From Chersky-840 sp963811775 (GTDB lineage: Bacteria; Actinomycetota; Acidimicrobiia; Acidimicrobiales; UBA8190): a stretch of 64,000 nucleotides of DNA. This document shows positions 35,773 to 44,504 of this stretch, piece by piece. Position 1 is the first letter of the stretch. Every line of letters begins with the position of its first letter. The translations under genes were made by a program, and so were the position numbers. The stretch covers positions 1 through 64,000 of the forward strand of contig CAWESO010000018.1 of NCBI GenBank assembly GCA_963811775.1, written 5' to 3'. The notes below the pieces were generated by a model. That model was not told the DNA's origin and ran no database searches. It saw only the letters and a program-made list of their open reading frames with translations.

Positions 35773-37317
35773 GTGACTGACGTTCCCGACACCGTTCTCG
35801 TCGTCGACTTCGGCGCGCAGTACGCGCAGCTCATCGCCCGGCGGGTGCGCGAGGCGCGCGTCTACTCCGAGATCGTCCGGTTCGACACCCCCGCGGCGGA
35901 GCTGTTGGCCCGCCAGCCCAAGGGCATCATCCTGTCGGGGGGGCCGAAGTCGGTCTACGCCGACTGGGCGCCGGCGGTCGACCCCGGCATCTACTCCTCG
36001 GGGGTCCCCATCCTGGGCATCTGTTACGGGGCCCAGCTGCTCACCCAGCAACTCGGCGGCACGGTGGCGCGCACCGGGCGCGGCGAGTACGGGCGCACCG
36101 CGCTGACCCGCACCACCACCTCGCCGCTGTTCGCCGACTGGCCGCCCCAGGGGCCCGCGGACGTGTGGATGAGCCACGCCGACTCCATCACCGAGGTGCC
36201 CGACGGTTTCGTGGCCAACGCGTCGACGCCCGAGGCCCCGGTGGCCGTGCTCAGCGACGGCGAGCGCCACATCTACGGCGTCCAGTTCCACCCCGAGGTG
36301 GTGCACACCGAGCGGGGCCAGGAGCTCCTCGAGCGGTTCCTCTTCGACGTGTGCGGGGCCCGCCCCTTGTGGACCCACACCAACATCATCGAATCGGCGC
36401 TGCACGCCGTGCGGGACCAGGTGTCCGACGCCCGCGTGCTGTGCGCCCTGTCGGGGGGCGTCGACTCGGCCGTGGCCGCCGCGCTCGTCCACCGCGCCAT
36501 CGGCGACCAGCTCACCTGCGTGTTCGTCGACACCGGGCTCATGCGCTCGGGAGAGGCCGACCAGGTCGAAGAGACCTTCCGCCGGCAGTTCCACATGGAC
36601 CTCATCCACGTGAAGGCCGCCGACCGGTTCTTCGGCGTCCTCGAGGGCGTCACCGAGCCCGAGGCCAAGCGCAAGGCCATCGGCGAGACGTTCATCCGCG
36701 TGTTCGAAGAGGTGGCGGCCGACGTCAACGACGCCCGCTTCCTCGTGCAGGGCACGCTGTACCCCGACATCATCGAGTCGGGCACGGGGGACGCGGCCAC
36801 GATCAAGTCGCATCACAACGTGGGCGGGCTGCCCGAGGACATGTCGTTCGCGCTGGTCGAGCCCCTGCGCCCACTGTTCAAGGACGAGGTGCGCGCCGTC
36901 GGCGAGGAGCTCGGGCTCCCCGAGGAGATCGTGTGGCGCCAGCCCTTCCCCGGTCCGGGCCTGGCCGTGCGTATCATCGGCGAGGTCACGCCCGAGCGGG
37001 CCGAGATCCTGCGCGCCGCCGATGCCATCGTCATCGAGGAGATCCGCCGGGCCGGGCTGTACCGGCAGCTGTGGCAGAGCTTCGCCGTGCTCCCCGCCGT
37101 GCGCACCGTCGGCGTCATGGGGGACGAGCGGACCTACGCCTACCCGGTCGTCATCCGCGCCGTCACCTCCGACGACGCCATGACCGCCGATTGGGCCCGG
37201 CTCCCCTACGACCTGCTCGAACGCCTGTCGTCGCGCATCATCAACGAGGTCGACGGCGTGAACCGGGTGGCCCTCGACATCACGTCGAAACCGCCCGGCA
37301 CCATTGAATGGGAGTGA
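35773..37317 (+). CDS. guaA: GMP synthase (glutamine-hydrolysing)
   Basis: GuaA aminates XMP to GMP. The glutaminase domain has the triad Cys84 (GICYGAQ), His173 and Glu175 (QFHPEV). The synthetase domain has the ATP-pyrophosphatase loop SGGVDS (227-232), and the C-terminal dimer domain ends DITSKPPGTIEWE. The 514 residues are full length. The GTG start at 35773 follows guaB3 by 42 bases without a clear binding site. The pcrA start overlaps its end. Confidence 0.96.
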   Translation: MTDVPDTVLVVDFGAQYAQLIARRVREARVYSEIVRFDTPAAELLARQPKGIILSGGPKSVYADWAPAVDPGIYSSGVPILGICYGAQLLTQQLGGTVARTGRGEYGRTALTRTTTSPLFADWPPQGPADVWMSHADSITEVPDGFVANASTPEAPVAVLSDGERHIYGVQFHPEVVHTERGQELLERFLFDVCGARPLWTHTNIIESALHAVRDQVSDARVLCALSGGVDSAVAAALVHRAIGDQLTCVFVDTGLMRSGEADQVEETFRRQFHMDLIHVKAADRFFGVLEGVTEPEAKRKAIGETFIRVFEEVAADVNDARFLVQGTLYPDIIESGTGDAATIKSHHNVGGLPEDMSFALVEPLRPLFKDEVRAVGEELGLPEEIVWRQPFPGPGLAVRIIGEVTPERAEILRAADAIVIEEIRRAGLYRQLWQSFAVLPAVRTVGVMGDERTYAYPVVIRAVTSDDAMTADWARLPYDLLERLSSRIINEVDGVNRVALDITSKPPGTIEWE

Positions 37318-39689
37318 GCGTGCCCGGCGCGCCCCGACCCCGGCTCGGCTCGTTCGACGACGTCGACGAGTTCGAGGGCTTCGACACCTCTGAGCGCGGC
37401 GACGAGGCGCCGGCCGCGCCGGTCCGCCGGCCGCGCTGGACCGACGACCTGCCCACGCCCGACGAGCTTCTCGAGGGCCTGAACGACCCCCAGCGCCGCG
37501 CCGTCGTGCACCGTGGCACCCCGCTGCTCGTGGTGGCAGGAGCGGGATCGGGCAAGACGCGTGTGCTGACCCATCGCGTCGCGCACCTCATCGCCACCGG
37601 GGACGCCACACCGTGGGAGATCCTGGCCATCACCTTCACCAACAAGGCCGCGGGCGAGATGCGGGACCGGCTGGTGGGGCTCATCGGGCCCGTGGCCCAG
37701 CGCATGTGGGTGTCGACGTTCCACGCCGCCTGCGTGCGGATGCTGCGGGCCCACGCCGAGCGCCTCGGGTACCGCAAGTCGTTCACCATCTACGACGACT
37801 CCGACTCGCGCCGGCTGGTCGAGCACATCCTGCGGGACCTCAACATCGACGCCAAGAAGCTCCCGGCCCGAGGGGTGCAGGGCGCCATCTCGGCGGCGAA
37901 GTCCGAGCTGCACGGGGCGGCGGACTACGCCGAGGGGGCGCGCTCGGTCTTCGAGCGGCGTATCGCGGACGTCTACCAGGAGTACGAGCGGCGACTGCAG
38001 GCCGCGTCGGCCATGGACTTCGACGACCTCCTGCTGCTCACGGTCCGGCTGTTCCAGCAGGCGCCCGACGTCCTCGACTCCTACCGCACCCGCTTCAAGC
38101 ACATCCTCGTCGACGAGTTCCAGGACACCAACCGGGCCCAGAACGAGATCGTGCTCATGCTCGCCGCCCAGCACCACAACGTGTGCGTGGTGGGTGACAG
38201 CGACCAGTCGATCTTCGGGTGGCGCGGTGCGGACATCCGCAACATCTTCGAATTCGAAGAGGCCTTCCCCGATGCAGCGGTCATCCCCCTGGAACAGAAC
38301 TACCGGTCGACGAAGACGATCCTCGCCGCCGCCAACGCCGTCATCGCCAACAACGTCACCCGCGTGCCCAAGGAACTGTGGACCGACGGCGAAGGCGGTG
38401 GCCCGATCGTGCGCTACCGGGCCGAGGACGAGTACGACGAGGCGGCCTGGGTGACCACCGAGATCGGCCGGCTGCGCGAGTTCGACGGCATCGACTACGG
38501 AGACGTCGCCGTCTTCTACCGCACCAACGCCCAGAGCCGGGCGTTGGAGGAGGAGCTCGTGCGCGCCGCCATCCCCTACAAGGTGGTGGGGGGACGCGCT
38601 TCTACGACCGGCGCGAGATCAAGGACCTCCTCGCCTACGTGCATCTCCTCGGCAACCCCTCCGACGAGGTGTCGGCCCGCCGCATCGTGAACGTGCCGCG
38701 CCGGGGGATCGGGGACGCCTCGGTCGACCGCCTGGTGCAGTGGGCGCGCGCCAATGAGTGCTCGTTCATCGACGCCCTCGAGCACGCCGCGGAGGCCGGG
38801 GTGACCGGCAAGGCCGTGAAGGGTGCCGCCGAGCTGCACGCGCTGCTCGAGGAATTGCGGCGCATGGTCGAGCGCGGCGCCGGGCCCGGGGTCGTCGTCG
38901 AGACCGTGGCGGAGCGCACCGGGTATCGGGCCCTGCTCGAGGCCGAGGACACCGTCGAAGCCCACGGTCGCATGGAGAACATCGCCGAGCTGGCCGGAGC
39001 GGCCGAGGAGTACGACTCCCTCGACGAGTTCCTCGAGTCCGTGGCGCTCGTGTCCGACAGCGACGAGCTCGACGCCTCGGCGCAGCGGGTGTCGCTCATG
39101 ACGTTGCACACCGCCAAGGGCCTCGAGTTCCCCGCCGTGTTCCTCGTGGGTCTCGAGGACGGCGTCTTCCCCCACATGCGCGCCCTCGAGGACCCCCTGC
39201 AGCTCGAAGAGGAGCGCCGCCTCTGCTACGTGGGGATCACCCGGGCCCGCCGCCAGTTGTACGTGACCCACGCCTGGAGCCGGACGCTGTGGGGTTCCAC
39301 CAGCCACGCCGTCCCGAGCCGCTTCCTGTCCGAGCTCCCCGCCGAGCTGGTGCGCGACGTGGGCTCGTCGTGGACCAAGCGCCCCGACCCGCTGCCGCGC
39401 CCTGTCGTGGTCGCGCCGGCGCGTGGGCGTGGCCGGGGGCCACGACGGCGACGACTGGGAGGGGGTCGACGAAGCGGCCGGCACCACCGACACCGCCGCG
39501 CACTGGGCCGATGACTTCCACGACCCCGATCCGTGGGGCGACGCCGAGCCCGCCGCCACCGTCGGCTCACCCCCGCCGGCGCGCCGTCGTGCCCCGACCG
39601 CGGCCGCACCGGTCGGGCGCGTCCCGGGACGTAAGAGCCGCCTGCCCAAGATGGCCGAGTGGCGCAACGGCACGACGCCACGACCGTGA
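37308..39689 (+). CDS. pcrA: ATP-dependent DNA helicase PcrA/UvrD, two apparent frameshifts
   Basis: This superfamily 1A helicase unwinds DNA in repair and replication. The first frame holds Walker A VAGAGSGKTR (76-85), ITFTNKAAGEM, VDEFQDTN (motif II), GDSDQSIFGWRGA and LEQNYRST. It breaks at a six-G run (38588-38593): adding one G gives KVVGGTRFYDRREIKDLLAY, and the next frame carries MTLHTAKGLEFPAVFLVGLE and EEERRLCYVGITRAR. A second shift at about 39435-39439 (a five-G run) leads to the acidic linker and KSRLPKMAEWRNG end. Corrected length is about 793 residues, normal for PcrA. Start is ATG 37308 or GTG 37314, both overlapping guaA. Confidence 0.88.
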
Positions 39690-40465
39690 CCCCGTCGGGT
39701 GGCGCCGAACCGGTCGGGCGCGACTGGGACGCGGCGACCTACGACCGCATCGCCGACCCGATGACGCGCTGGGGGGCCGAGGTCCTGGCCCGCCTCGACC
39801 TGCGGGGGGACGAGACCGTCCTCGACGCGGGGGCCGGCAGCGGCCGCGTCACCGAGATGTTGCTGGCCCGGCTGCCGGCCGGTCGCGTCGTGGCCTACGA
39901 CGCCGCGCCCTCGATGCTCGCCGAGGCCCGCAAGCGCCTGGCGGGCGCGGCGGGGCGGGTGCGGTTCGTCGAAGGTGACCTCCTGGAGTTGTCACCGCAC
40001 GCCCTCGGCGACGACGCCCCGGTCGACGCCGTGCTGTCCACGGCCACCTTCCACTGGGTGCTCGACCATGACCGGCTCTTCGCCAACCTCGCCGCGGTGA
40101 TGCGCCCCGGAGCCGCGCTCGCCGCCCAGTGCGGCGCGGCGGGGAACATCGCCCGTCTCATCGAGGCCGTCCGGTCCACGGGGTCCGAGCGCACGGGGGC
40201 GTGGTACTACGCCACACCCGAGGACACCCGGGCCCGGTTGCACCGGGCCGGGTTCGAGGACGTCGAGGTGTGGACGCACCCCGAGCCCACCCGCCTGGCC
40301 GAGGGCGAGGAGCTCGAGACCTATCTCGAGACGGTGTGCCTCCGCACCCACGTGGAGGGCATGGCCCCCGACGAGCGGGCCCGGTTCCTGGCCGCGGTGG
40401 CCGCAGCGCTGCCGGAGCCGGTCATCGACTACGTCCGTCTGAACATGAGCGCCCGACGGGCCTGA
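39686..40465 (+). CDS. SAM-dependent methyltransferase, Tam-like
   Basis: The 259 residues form a class I methyltransferase. The SAM-binding motif is ETVLDAGAGSGRVTEMLL; RDWDAATYDRIADPMTRWG at the start and STATFHWVLDHDRLFANLAAVMRPG in the middle resemble trans-aconitate 2-methyltransferases. The GTG at 39686 overlaps the pcrA stop in GTGA; an in-frame GTG at 39659 would add nine residues. Substrate is not determinable; the trans-aconitate assignment is by resemblance only. Confidence 0.82.
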   Translation: MTPSGGAEPVGRDWDAATYDRIADPMTRWGAEVLARLDLRGDETVLDAGAGSGRVTEMLLARLPAGRVVAYDAAPSMLAEARKRLAGAAGRVRFVEGDLLELSPHALGDDAPVDAVLSTATFHWVLDHDRLFANLAAVMRPGAALAAQCGAAGNIARLIEAVRSTGSERTGAWYYATPEDTRARLHRAGFEDVEVWTHPEPTRLAEGEELETYLETVCLRTHVEGMAPDERARFLAAVAAALPEPVIDYVRLNMSARRA

Positions 40466-40475
40466 CCGTTCGCCG

Positions 40476-40491
40476 TCGGGCCGACGCCCGA
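40476..40491. terminator. Hairpin between convergent genes
   Basis: TCGGGC and GCCCGA flank a four-base loop in the 34-base gap between the methyltransferase (plus) and dprE2 (minus). It could serve both directions; the stem is only six base pairs. Confidence 0.25.
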
Positions 40492-40499
40492 GCGCGGGC

Positions 40500-41261
40500 T
40501 CAGCCCGGGAGCCGGCGCCACAGCGCGCCGGGCAGCAGGCGCATGACGGCGAACACGAGCCGCAGCGGCGCCGGCGACCACACCACGGCCGCCGATCGCC
40601 CCAGGCCCGCCACCACGTCGGCGGCCACGGCATTGGCGGTGGTGGCGAACGGGGCCGGCGCGCGCCCGGCGGTCATGCGGGTGGCCACCCAGCCGGGGCG
40701 GACGATCATGAGCGACGCCCCCGATCCCCGCAGGGCCTCGGCCATCCCCTGGGCGAAGGCGTCGAGCCCGGCCTTGGACGCGCCGTAGAGGTAGTTCGCC
40801 CGTCGCACCCGCACGCCCGCCACCGACGACAGCACGACCAGGCGGCCGTGGCCCTGGTTGCGCAGCACGGCCGCGCACGACGCCATGACCGCGGCCGGGC
40901 CCGTGGTGTTGGTGCTCAGCACGCGGGCGACGGCGTCGGGGTCGTCCTCGTCGGCGGCCTGGTCCCCGAGCACGCCGGTCGCCACCAGGACCAGGTCCAC
41001 CTGGCCCAGCCGGGTCGAGGCCTCGGCCACCACCGCCGGGATGGCGCTCACGTCGGTGACATCCAAGGTCATGGTGTCGACCTCGGGTGCGCCCAGTTCC
41101 CGGAGCTCGTGGGCGGCCGCCTCGAGCGCGGTGGCGTCGCGGCCCACGAGCACGATGTGCCGCAGCCGGCGCGCCACCAGGGCGCGCAGCACGGCCCGGG
41201 CGATGTCGGAGGTCCCTCCCACCACCACCGCCGTCTGGGGCATCCCCATGGCGTCGTTCAC
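40500..41261 (-). CDS. dprE2: Decaprenylphospho-beta-D-erythro-pentofuranosid-2-ulose 2-reductase (DprE2)
   Basis: DprE2 performs the second half of the epimerisation of decaprenylphosphoryl-ribose to -arabinose, the only arabinose donor for arabinogalactan. It is a short-chain dehydrogenase with the NAD-binding VVVGGTSDIARAVL, VLSSVAGVRVRRANYLYGASKAGLDAF (catalytic Ser, Tyr, Lys) and VRPGWVATRMT. The GTG at 41261 gives 253 residues, and NDAMGMPQTAVVVGGTS aligns with the known DprE2 start; upstream codons only read the repeat tract of dprE1 in another frame. It follows dprE1 by ten bases. Confidence 0.9.
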   Translation of the reverse strand: MNDAMGMPQTAVVVGGTSDIARAVLRALVARRLRHIVLVGRDATALEAAAHELRELGAPEVDTMTLDVTDVSAIPAVVAEASTRLGQVDLVLVATGVLGDQAADEDDPDAVARVLSTNTTGPAAVMASCAAVLRNQGHGRLVVLSSVAGVRVRRANYLYGASKAGLDAFAQGMAEALRGSGASLMIVRPGWVATRMTAGRAPAPFATTANAVAADVVAGLGRSAAVVWSPAPLRLVFAVMRLLPGALWRRLPG

Positions 41262-41271
41262 CGGGAACCGT

Positions 41272-42882
41272 TCATGTCGTCGTACCTTTCCTGGGCCTGG
41301 ACGTGGATCGTGACGCGGCCTTGGACGCGGCCTTCGAGGTGGCTTTCGACGCGGCCTTCGAGGTGGCTTTCGACGTGGCCTTCGAGGTGGCCTTGGACGT
41401 GGCCTTCGAGGTGGCCTTCGAGGTGGCCTTCGACGTGGGTCTGGCCCGGCTCGACCGCGTCCGACGGCGCGGCACGGGCGCGGGCCCATGCACGAGGCCG
41501 AGTCGACGCGCCAGGTCCGAGACGAGCACGCCGGCGGGGTCGACCCGCTCCCGCACGGCGCGCCACTGCGGCAGGCGGGGATACATGGTCTCGAGCGTCT
41601 CGGGTCGGAGGCGGGAGTCCTTGGCCAGGTAGACGCGCCCCCCGGCGTCGGCCACGATGTCGTCGAGCGCGTCGAGGAGGGGACCGAGCGCGTCGACGCC
41701 GGCGGGGAAGTCGACCGCCAACGTCCACCCCTCGAGCGGGAACGACAGCGGGCCGGGGTTGGCGGGACCGAACCGTTTCAGCACGGCCAGGAACGAGGCC
41801 TGGCGGCTCTCGCTGAGGCGCGTCGAGCACGGCGCGCAGGGCGTCCTCGGCCCCCACCGGGACGACGCACTGGTGCTGCACGAGGCCCAGGGGGCCGTAC
41901 ATGCGGTTCCAGTCGCCCACGCCGTCGAGCGGGTGGAAGTAGGTGGCGATGCCCTGGAGCTGCCCGTTGCGGGCGCGCGGGGCCTTTCGGAACCACAGCT
42001 CGTTGAACGCCGCCACGGTCACGGCGTTGAACAGCCCCGACGGCGCGGTGACGGGCACCCGGGCCCGGACGAGCGGGTCGAAGTGCAGGGCCCGTTGCGC
42101 GTGCGGACCGGGGAAGGTCCTCGATCCGGGCGTGATCGGCGCGGCCGAGGACGGCCCGGCCCATCCGGGGCCCGCGGGTGAGGCAGTCGATCCAGGCCAC
42201 CGAGTACGCGTACCGGCTGTCGCCGGCGGCCATGCGGGCGATGCAGTCGTCGAGGTTCTGCGCTCGCTCGGTGTCGACCACCATGGTGGCGGTCTCGACC
42301 CGTCGCATCCGCAGCGTGGCGTCCACCACGATCCCGGTCAGCCCCATGCCACCGGCCGTGGCCCAGAAGAGGTCGGGATCGCTCTGGGCCGAGAGCTCGA
42401 CCCGGCCCGCCGGGGTGGCGAGCGACAGGCGCTCGACGTGCGAGCAGAACGAGCCGTCGCGGTGATGGTTCTTGCCGTGGATGTCCGCGGCGATGGCCCC
42501 CCCGACGGTGACGTAGCGGGTCCCCGGCGTCACCGGGACGAACCAGCCGCGCGGCACGAAGGCGCGCATCGAGCGCGTCGAGGCTCGCCCCCGCCCCGAC
42601 GCGCACGAGCCCGGCGTCGAGATCGGCCTCGAACACGGTGTCGAGCCCGGTGAGATCGACCACGACGCCCCCGGCGCACTGGGCTGCGTCCCCGTACGAC
42701 CGGGCCAGGCCGCGCGCCACCACGCCGCGCCCGTCGGCGGCGGCGGCCGACAGGACCCGGTCGACGTCCTCACCCGAGCGCACCGGGGTGAGCTCTGCCA
42801 CCGTCGGTGCCGTCCGCCCCCATCCCGTGAGGGAGCGACGGGTGCTCGGCGACAGCGGCGGGTGCGGGCCGTTCCCTGTCAC
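41272..42882 (-). pseudogene. dprE1: Decaprenylphosphoryl-beta-D-ribose 2-oxidase (DprE1), three apparent frameshifts, repeat tail
   Basis: DprE1 is the FAD enzyme that oxidises decaprenylphosphoryl-ribose. The pieces in order are LTGWGRTAPTVAEL and ARGLARSYGDAAQ; then VPVTPGTRYVTVGGAIAADI with HGKNHH (FAD histidine); then FNELWFRKAPRARNGQLQG and FYHPLDG-like YFHPLDGVGDWNR; then AKDSRLRPETLETMYPRL. Shifts of one surplus base occur near 42570, 42095-42110 and 41817, all in GC-dinucleotide sequence. The residue equal to the benzothiazinone-target cysteine is Ala (GWTLAVDFP). After the family end (DLARRLGLV) there is a Lys-rich tail of T-S-K-A repeats. GTG 42882 overlaps the ubiA stop. Confidence 0.85.
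41312..41431 (-). repeat. Ten tandem 12-bp units inside the dprE1 3' end
   Basis: On the plus strand the unit is GAsGyGGCyTTs, ten consecutive copies in exact 12-base register; an eleventh at 41432-41443 is degenerate. On the coding minus strand it encodes T/A-S-K-A, producing the basic tail of DprE1. Confidence 0.9.
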
Positions 42883-43826
42883 GCGTAGATGCCGATGGCG
42901 ACCAGGGCCACCCACAGCACCCCGAGCAGCTGCAGCATGCGGTCCTGCAGGGCCATCTCCTCGGGAGCGCCGCCCAGGCCCCGGGCGAAGCGGAGCTCCA
43001 CGTGCAAGATGGCCACCACGAACGGCACGATCGACAGCTCGAACCAGATGGGGTGGTGGCCGCGCCCGATCTGGCTCGAGCGCTCGAAGGCCCACAGGCA
43101 GTAGGCGGTCACGGTCACCGACGCGGCGAGCAGGCGCACCGACCGCAAGAACGCCTCGGGATACGCGTCCAGCGTCGGGCGGTGCACGCCGCGGAGCTCG
43201 CCGAGCTCGGCGTGCTCGGCGCTGCGCTTGCCGGTGACGATCAGCAACGCCCCGAACGACGACACGATGATGAACCAGTCCGACAGGGGCACCCCGCAGG
43301 CGACGCCCCCGGCGATGGCCCGCAGCACGAACCCCGTCGAGACGCAGGCCAGGTCGACCACGGGCTCGTGCTTCAGGCGCATCGAGTACGCCGTGGTCAC
43401 CGCCACGTAGACGGCCACCACCACGACCAGATGGCTCCCGGCCAGCGCGAAGGCGAGGCCCAGGGACCCCGCCATGAGCACCGCCCCCACCACGAGGGCC
43501 AGACCGGCGGGCACGACGCCCGCGGCGATGGGCCGCAGGCGCTTGACCGGGTGATGACGGTCGGCCTCGACGTCGAAGGTGTCGTTGACGAAGTACGTGC
43601 CCGACGCGGCCAGGCAGAAGACGCCGAAGGCGCCCGCGGCGTGGGCCGCCACCGTGCCGTGGGAGAGGACGCCCGCCGCGCCCGGCGCAGCGAAAACGAG
43701 GAGGTTCTTCACCCAGTGGCGCGGCCTGGCGATGCGCAGCAGCCCCGACCACCGCGTCGAGGATGCCGTTCCGGGACCGGGCGGCTCGGGCTGCCCTTCC
43801 CGCTGGCTGGTGACGGCGCGGACCAT
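42879..43826 (-). CDS. ubiA: Decaprenyl-phosphate phosphoribosyltransferase (UbiA superfamily)
   Basis: This membrane prenyltransferase attaches 5-phosphoribosyl to decaprenyl phosphate, the first step toward decaprenylphosphoryl-arabinose. The 315 residues have the Asp-rich motif NDTFDVEAD (81-89), the second motif YSMRLKHEPVVDLACVS and about eight or nine hydrophobic segments. RPRHWVKNLLVFAAP at the start is typical of the Rv3806c group. The adjoining dprE1 and dprE2 support the assignment over ubiquinone or menaquinone prenyltransferases. The ATG at 43826 faces the mutase subunit gene across a 146-base divergent region. Confidence 0.88.
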   Translation of the reverse strand: MVRAVTSQREGQPEPPGPGTASSTRWSGLLRIARPRHWVKNLLVFAAPGAAGVLSHGTVAAHAAGAFGVFCLAASGTYFVNDTFDVEADRHHPVKRLRPIAAGVVPAGLALVVGAVLMAGSLGLAFALAGSHLVVVVAVYVAVTTAYSMRLKHEPVVDLACVSTGFVLRAIAGGVACGVPLSDWFIIVSSFGALLIVTGKRSAEHAELGELRGVHRPTLDAYPEAFLRSVRLLAASVTVTAYCLWAFERSSQIGRGHHPIWFELSIVPFVVAILHVELRFARGLGGAPEEMALQDRMLQLLGVLWVALVAIGIYA

Positions 43827-43957
43827 ATTTGTCGGGGCCGACGGGCCGAGAGCACTGGGGCTGCCACCCGCTTGTGGCCGAACCCGACGCTACCATGGCC
43901 CCGCGCCCTATCTTCGGCCGAAACAGGCCGTCTGGCGCCGCCTCAGGCCCAGATGCC

Positions 43958-43963
43958 TACACT
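43958..43963 (+). promoter_or_regulatory. -10 element of the mutase small-subunit gene
   Basis: TACACT ends nine bases before the ATG at 43973 with no ribosome binding site between, giving at most a two- or three-base leader. Confidence 0.4.
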
Positions 43964-43972
43964 CGGTGCCCG

Positions 43973-44392
43973 ATGAAGCGTCCTTATCGGGTCGTGGTGG
44001 CCAAGCCCGGGCTCGACGGCCACGACCGAGGTGCGAAGGTCATCGCCCGCGCCTTTCGCGACGCCGGGTTCGAGGTGATCTACACCGGGCTGCACCAGAC
44101 CCCCGAGCAGGTGGTGCAGGCCGTCGTCCAGGAGGACGCCGACGCCGTGGGGCTGTCGCTCCTGTCGGGCGCGCACCTCACCCTCGTGCCCCGGGTGGTC
44201 GACGGCCTGCGCGAGCAGGGCCTAGACGACGTGCTCGTCATCGTGGGGGGGATCATCCCCGAGGCGGACATCCCGGCCCTGAAGGACCTGGGGGTGGCGG
44301 CGGTGTTCACCCCCGGCGCCTCGCTCGACACCATGGTGCACTGGCTGGCCGACGCCCTCGACGGGCGCGAGGAGGCCACCGCCGGAGGCTGA
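43973..44392 (+). CDS. Stand-alone cobalamin-binding subunit of methylmalonyl-CoA mutase type
   Basis: The 139 residues are a complete B12-binding Rossmann domain: VVVAKPGLDGHDRGAKVIARA contains the DxHxxG motif with His17 as the cobalt ligand, then LSLLSGAH, IVGGIIPEAD and a final VFTPGAS. Bacterial mutases of this form pair with a separate TIM-barrel subunit, which is not in the window. The product succinyl-CoA is the substrate of the neighbouring sucCD, so the gene fits a propionate or odd-chain route; ethylmalonyl- or isobutyryl-CoA mutase cannot be excluded. Confidence 0.88.
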   Translation: MKRPYRVVVAKPGLDGHDRGAKVIARAFRDAGFEVIYTGLHQTPEQVVQAVVQEDADAVGLSLLSGAHLTLVPRVVDGLREQGLDDVLVIVGGIIPEADIPALKDLGVAAVFTPGASLDTMVHWLADALDGREEATAGG

Positions 44393-44420
44393 GCCGGCCG
44401 GCACGACCCCACGGACCAAG

Positions 44421-44444
44421 CACGACACCACGCACGACACCACG
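44421..44444 (+). repeat. Two tandem copies of a 12-base unit upstream of sucC
   Basis: CACGACACCACG occurs twice in a row, with a diverged third copy at about 44402-44413. It lies in the 112-base gap before sucC. It may be a protein-binding site or simply slippage. Confidence 0.5.
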
Positions 44445-44504
44445 CAGTGACGCGAGCGCACGGGCGCCGGCCGGACAGGCGGCGGAGAGGAGCAAGGAGC
44501 ACCG

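Noticed and set aside
41258..42058. Separate short minus-strand genes in the dprE1 region
   Set aside because: The overlapping frames join into one DprE1 homologue with consecutive family motifs; each alone lacks a start and complete domain.
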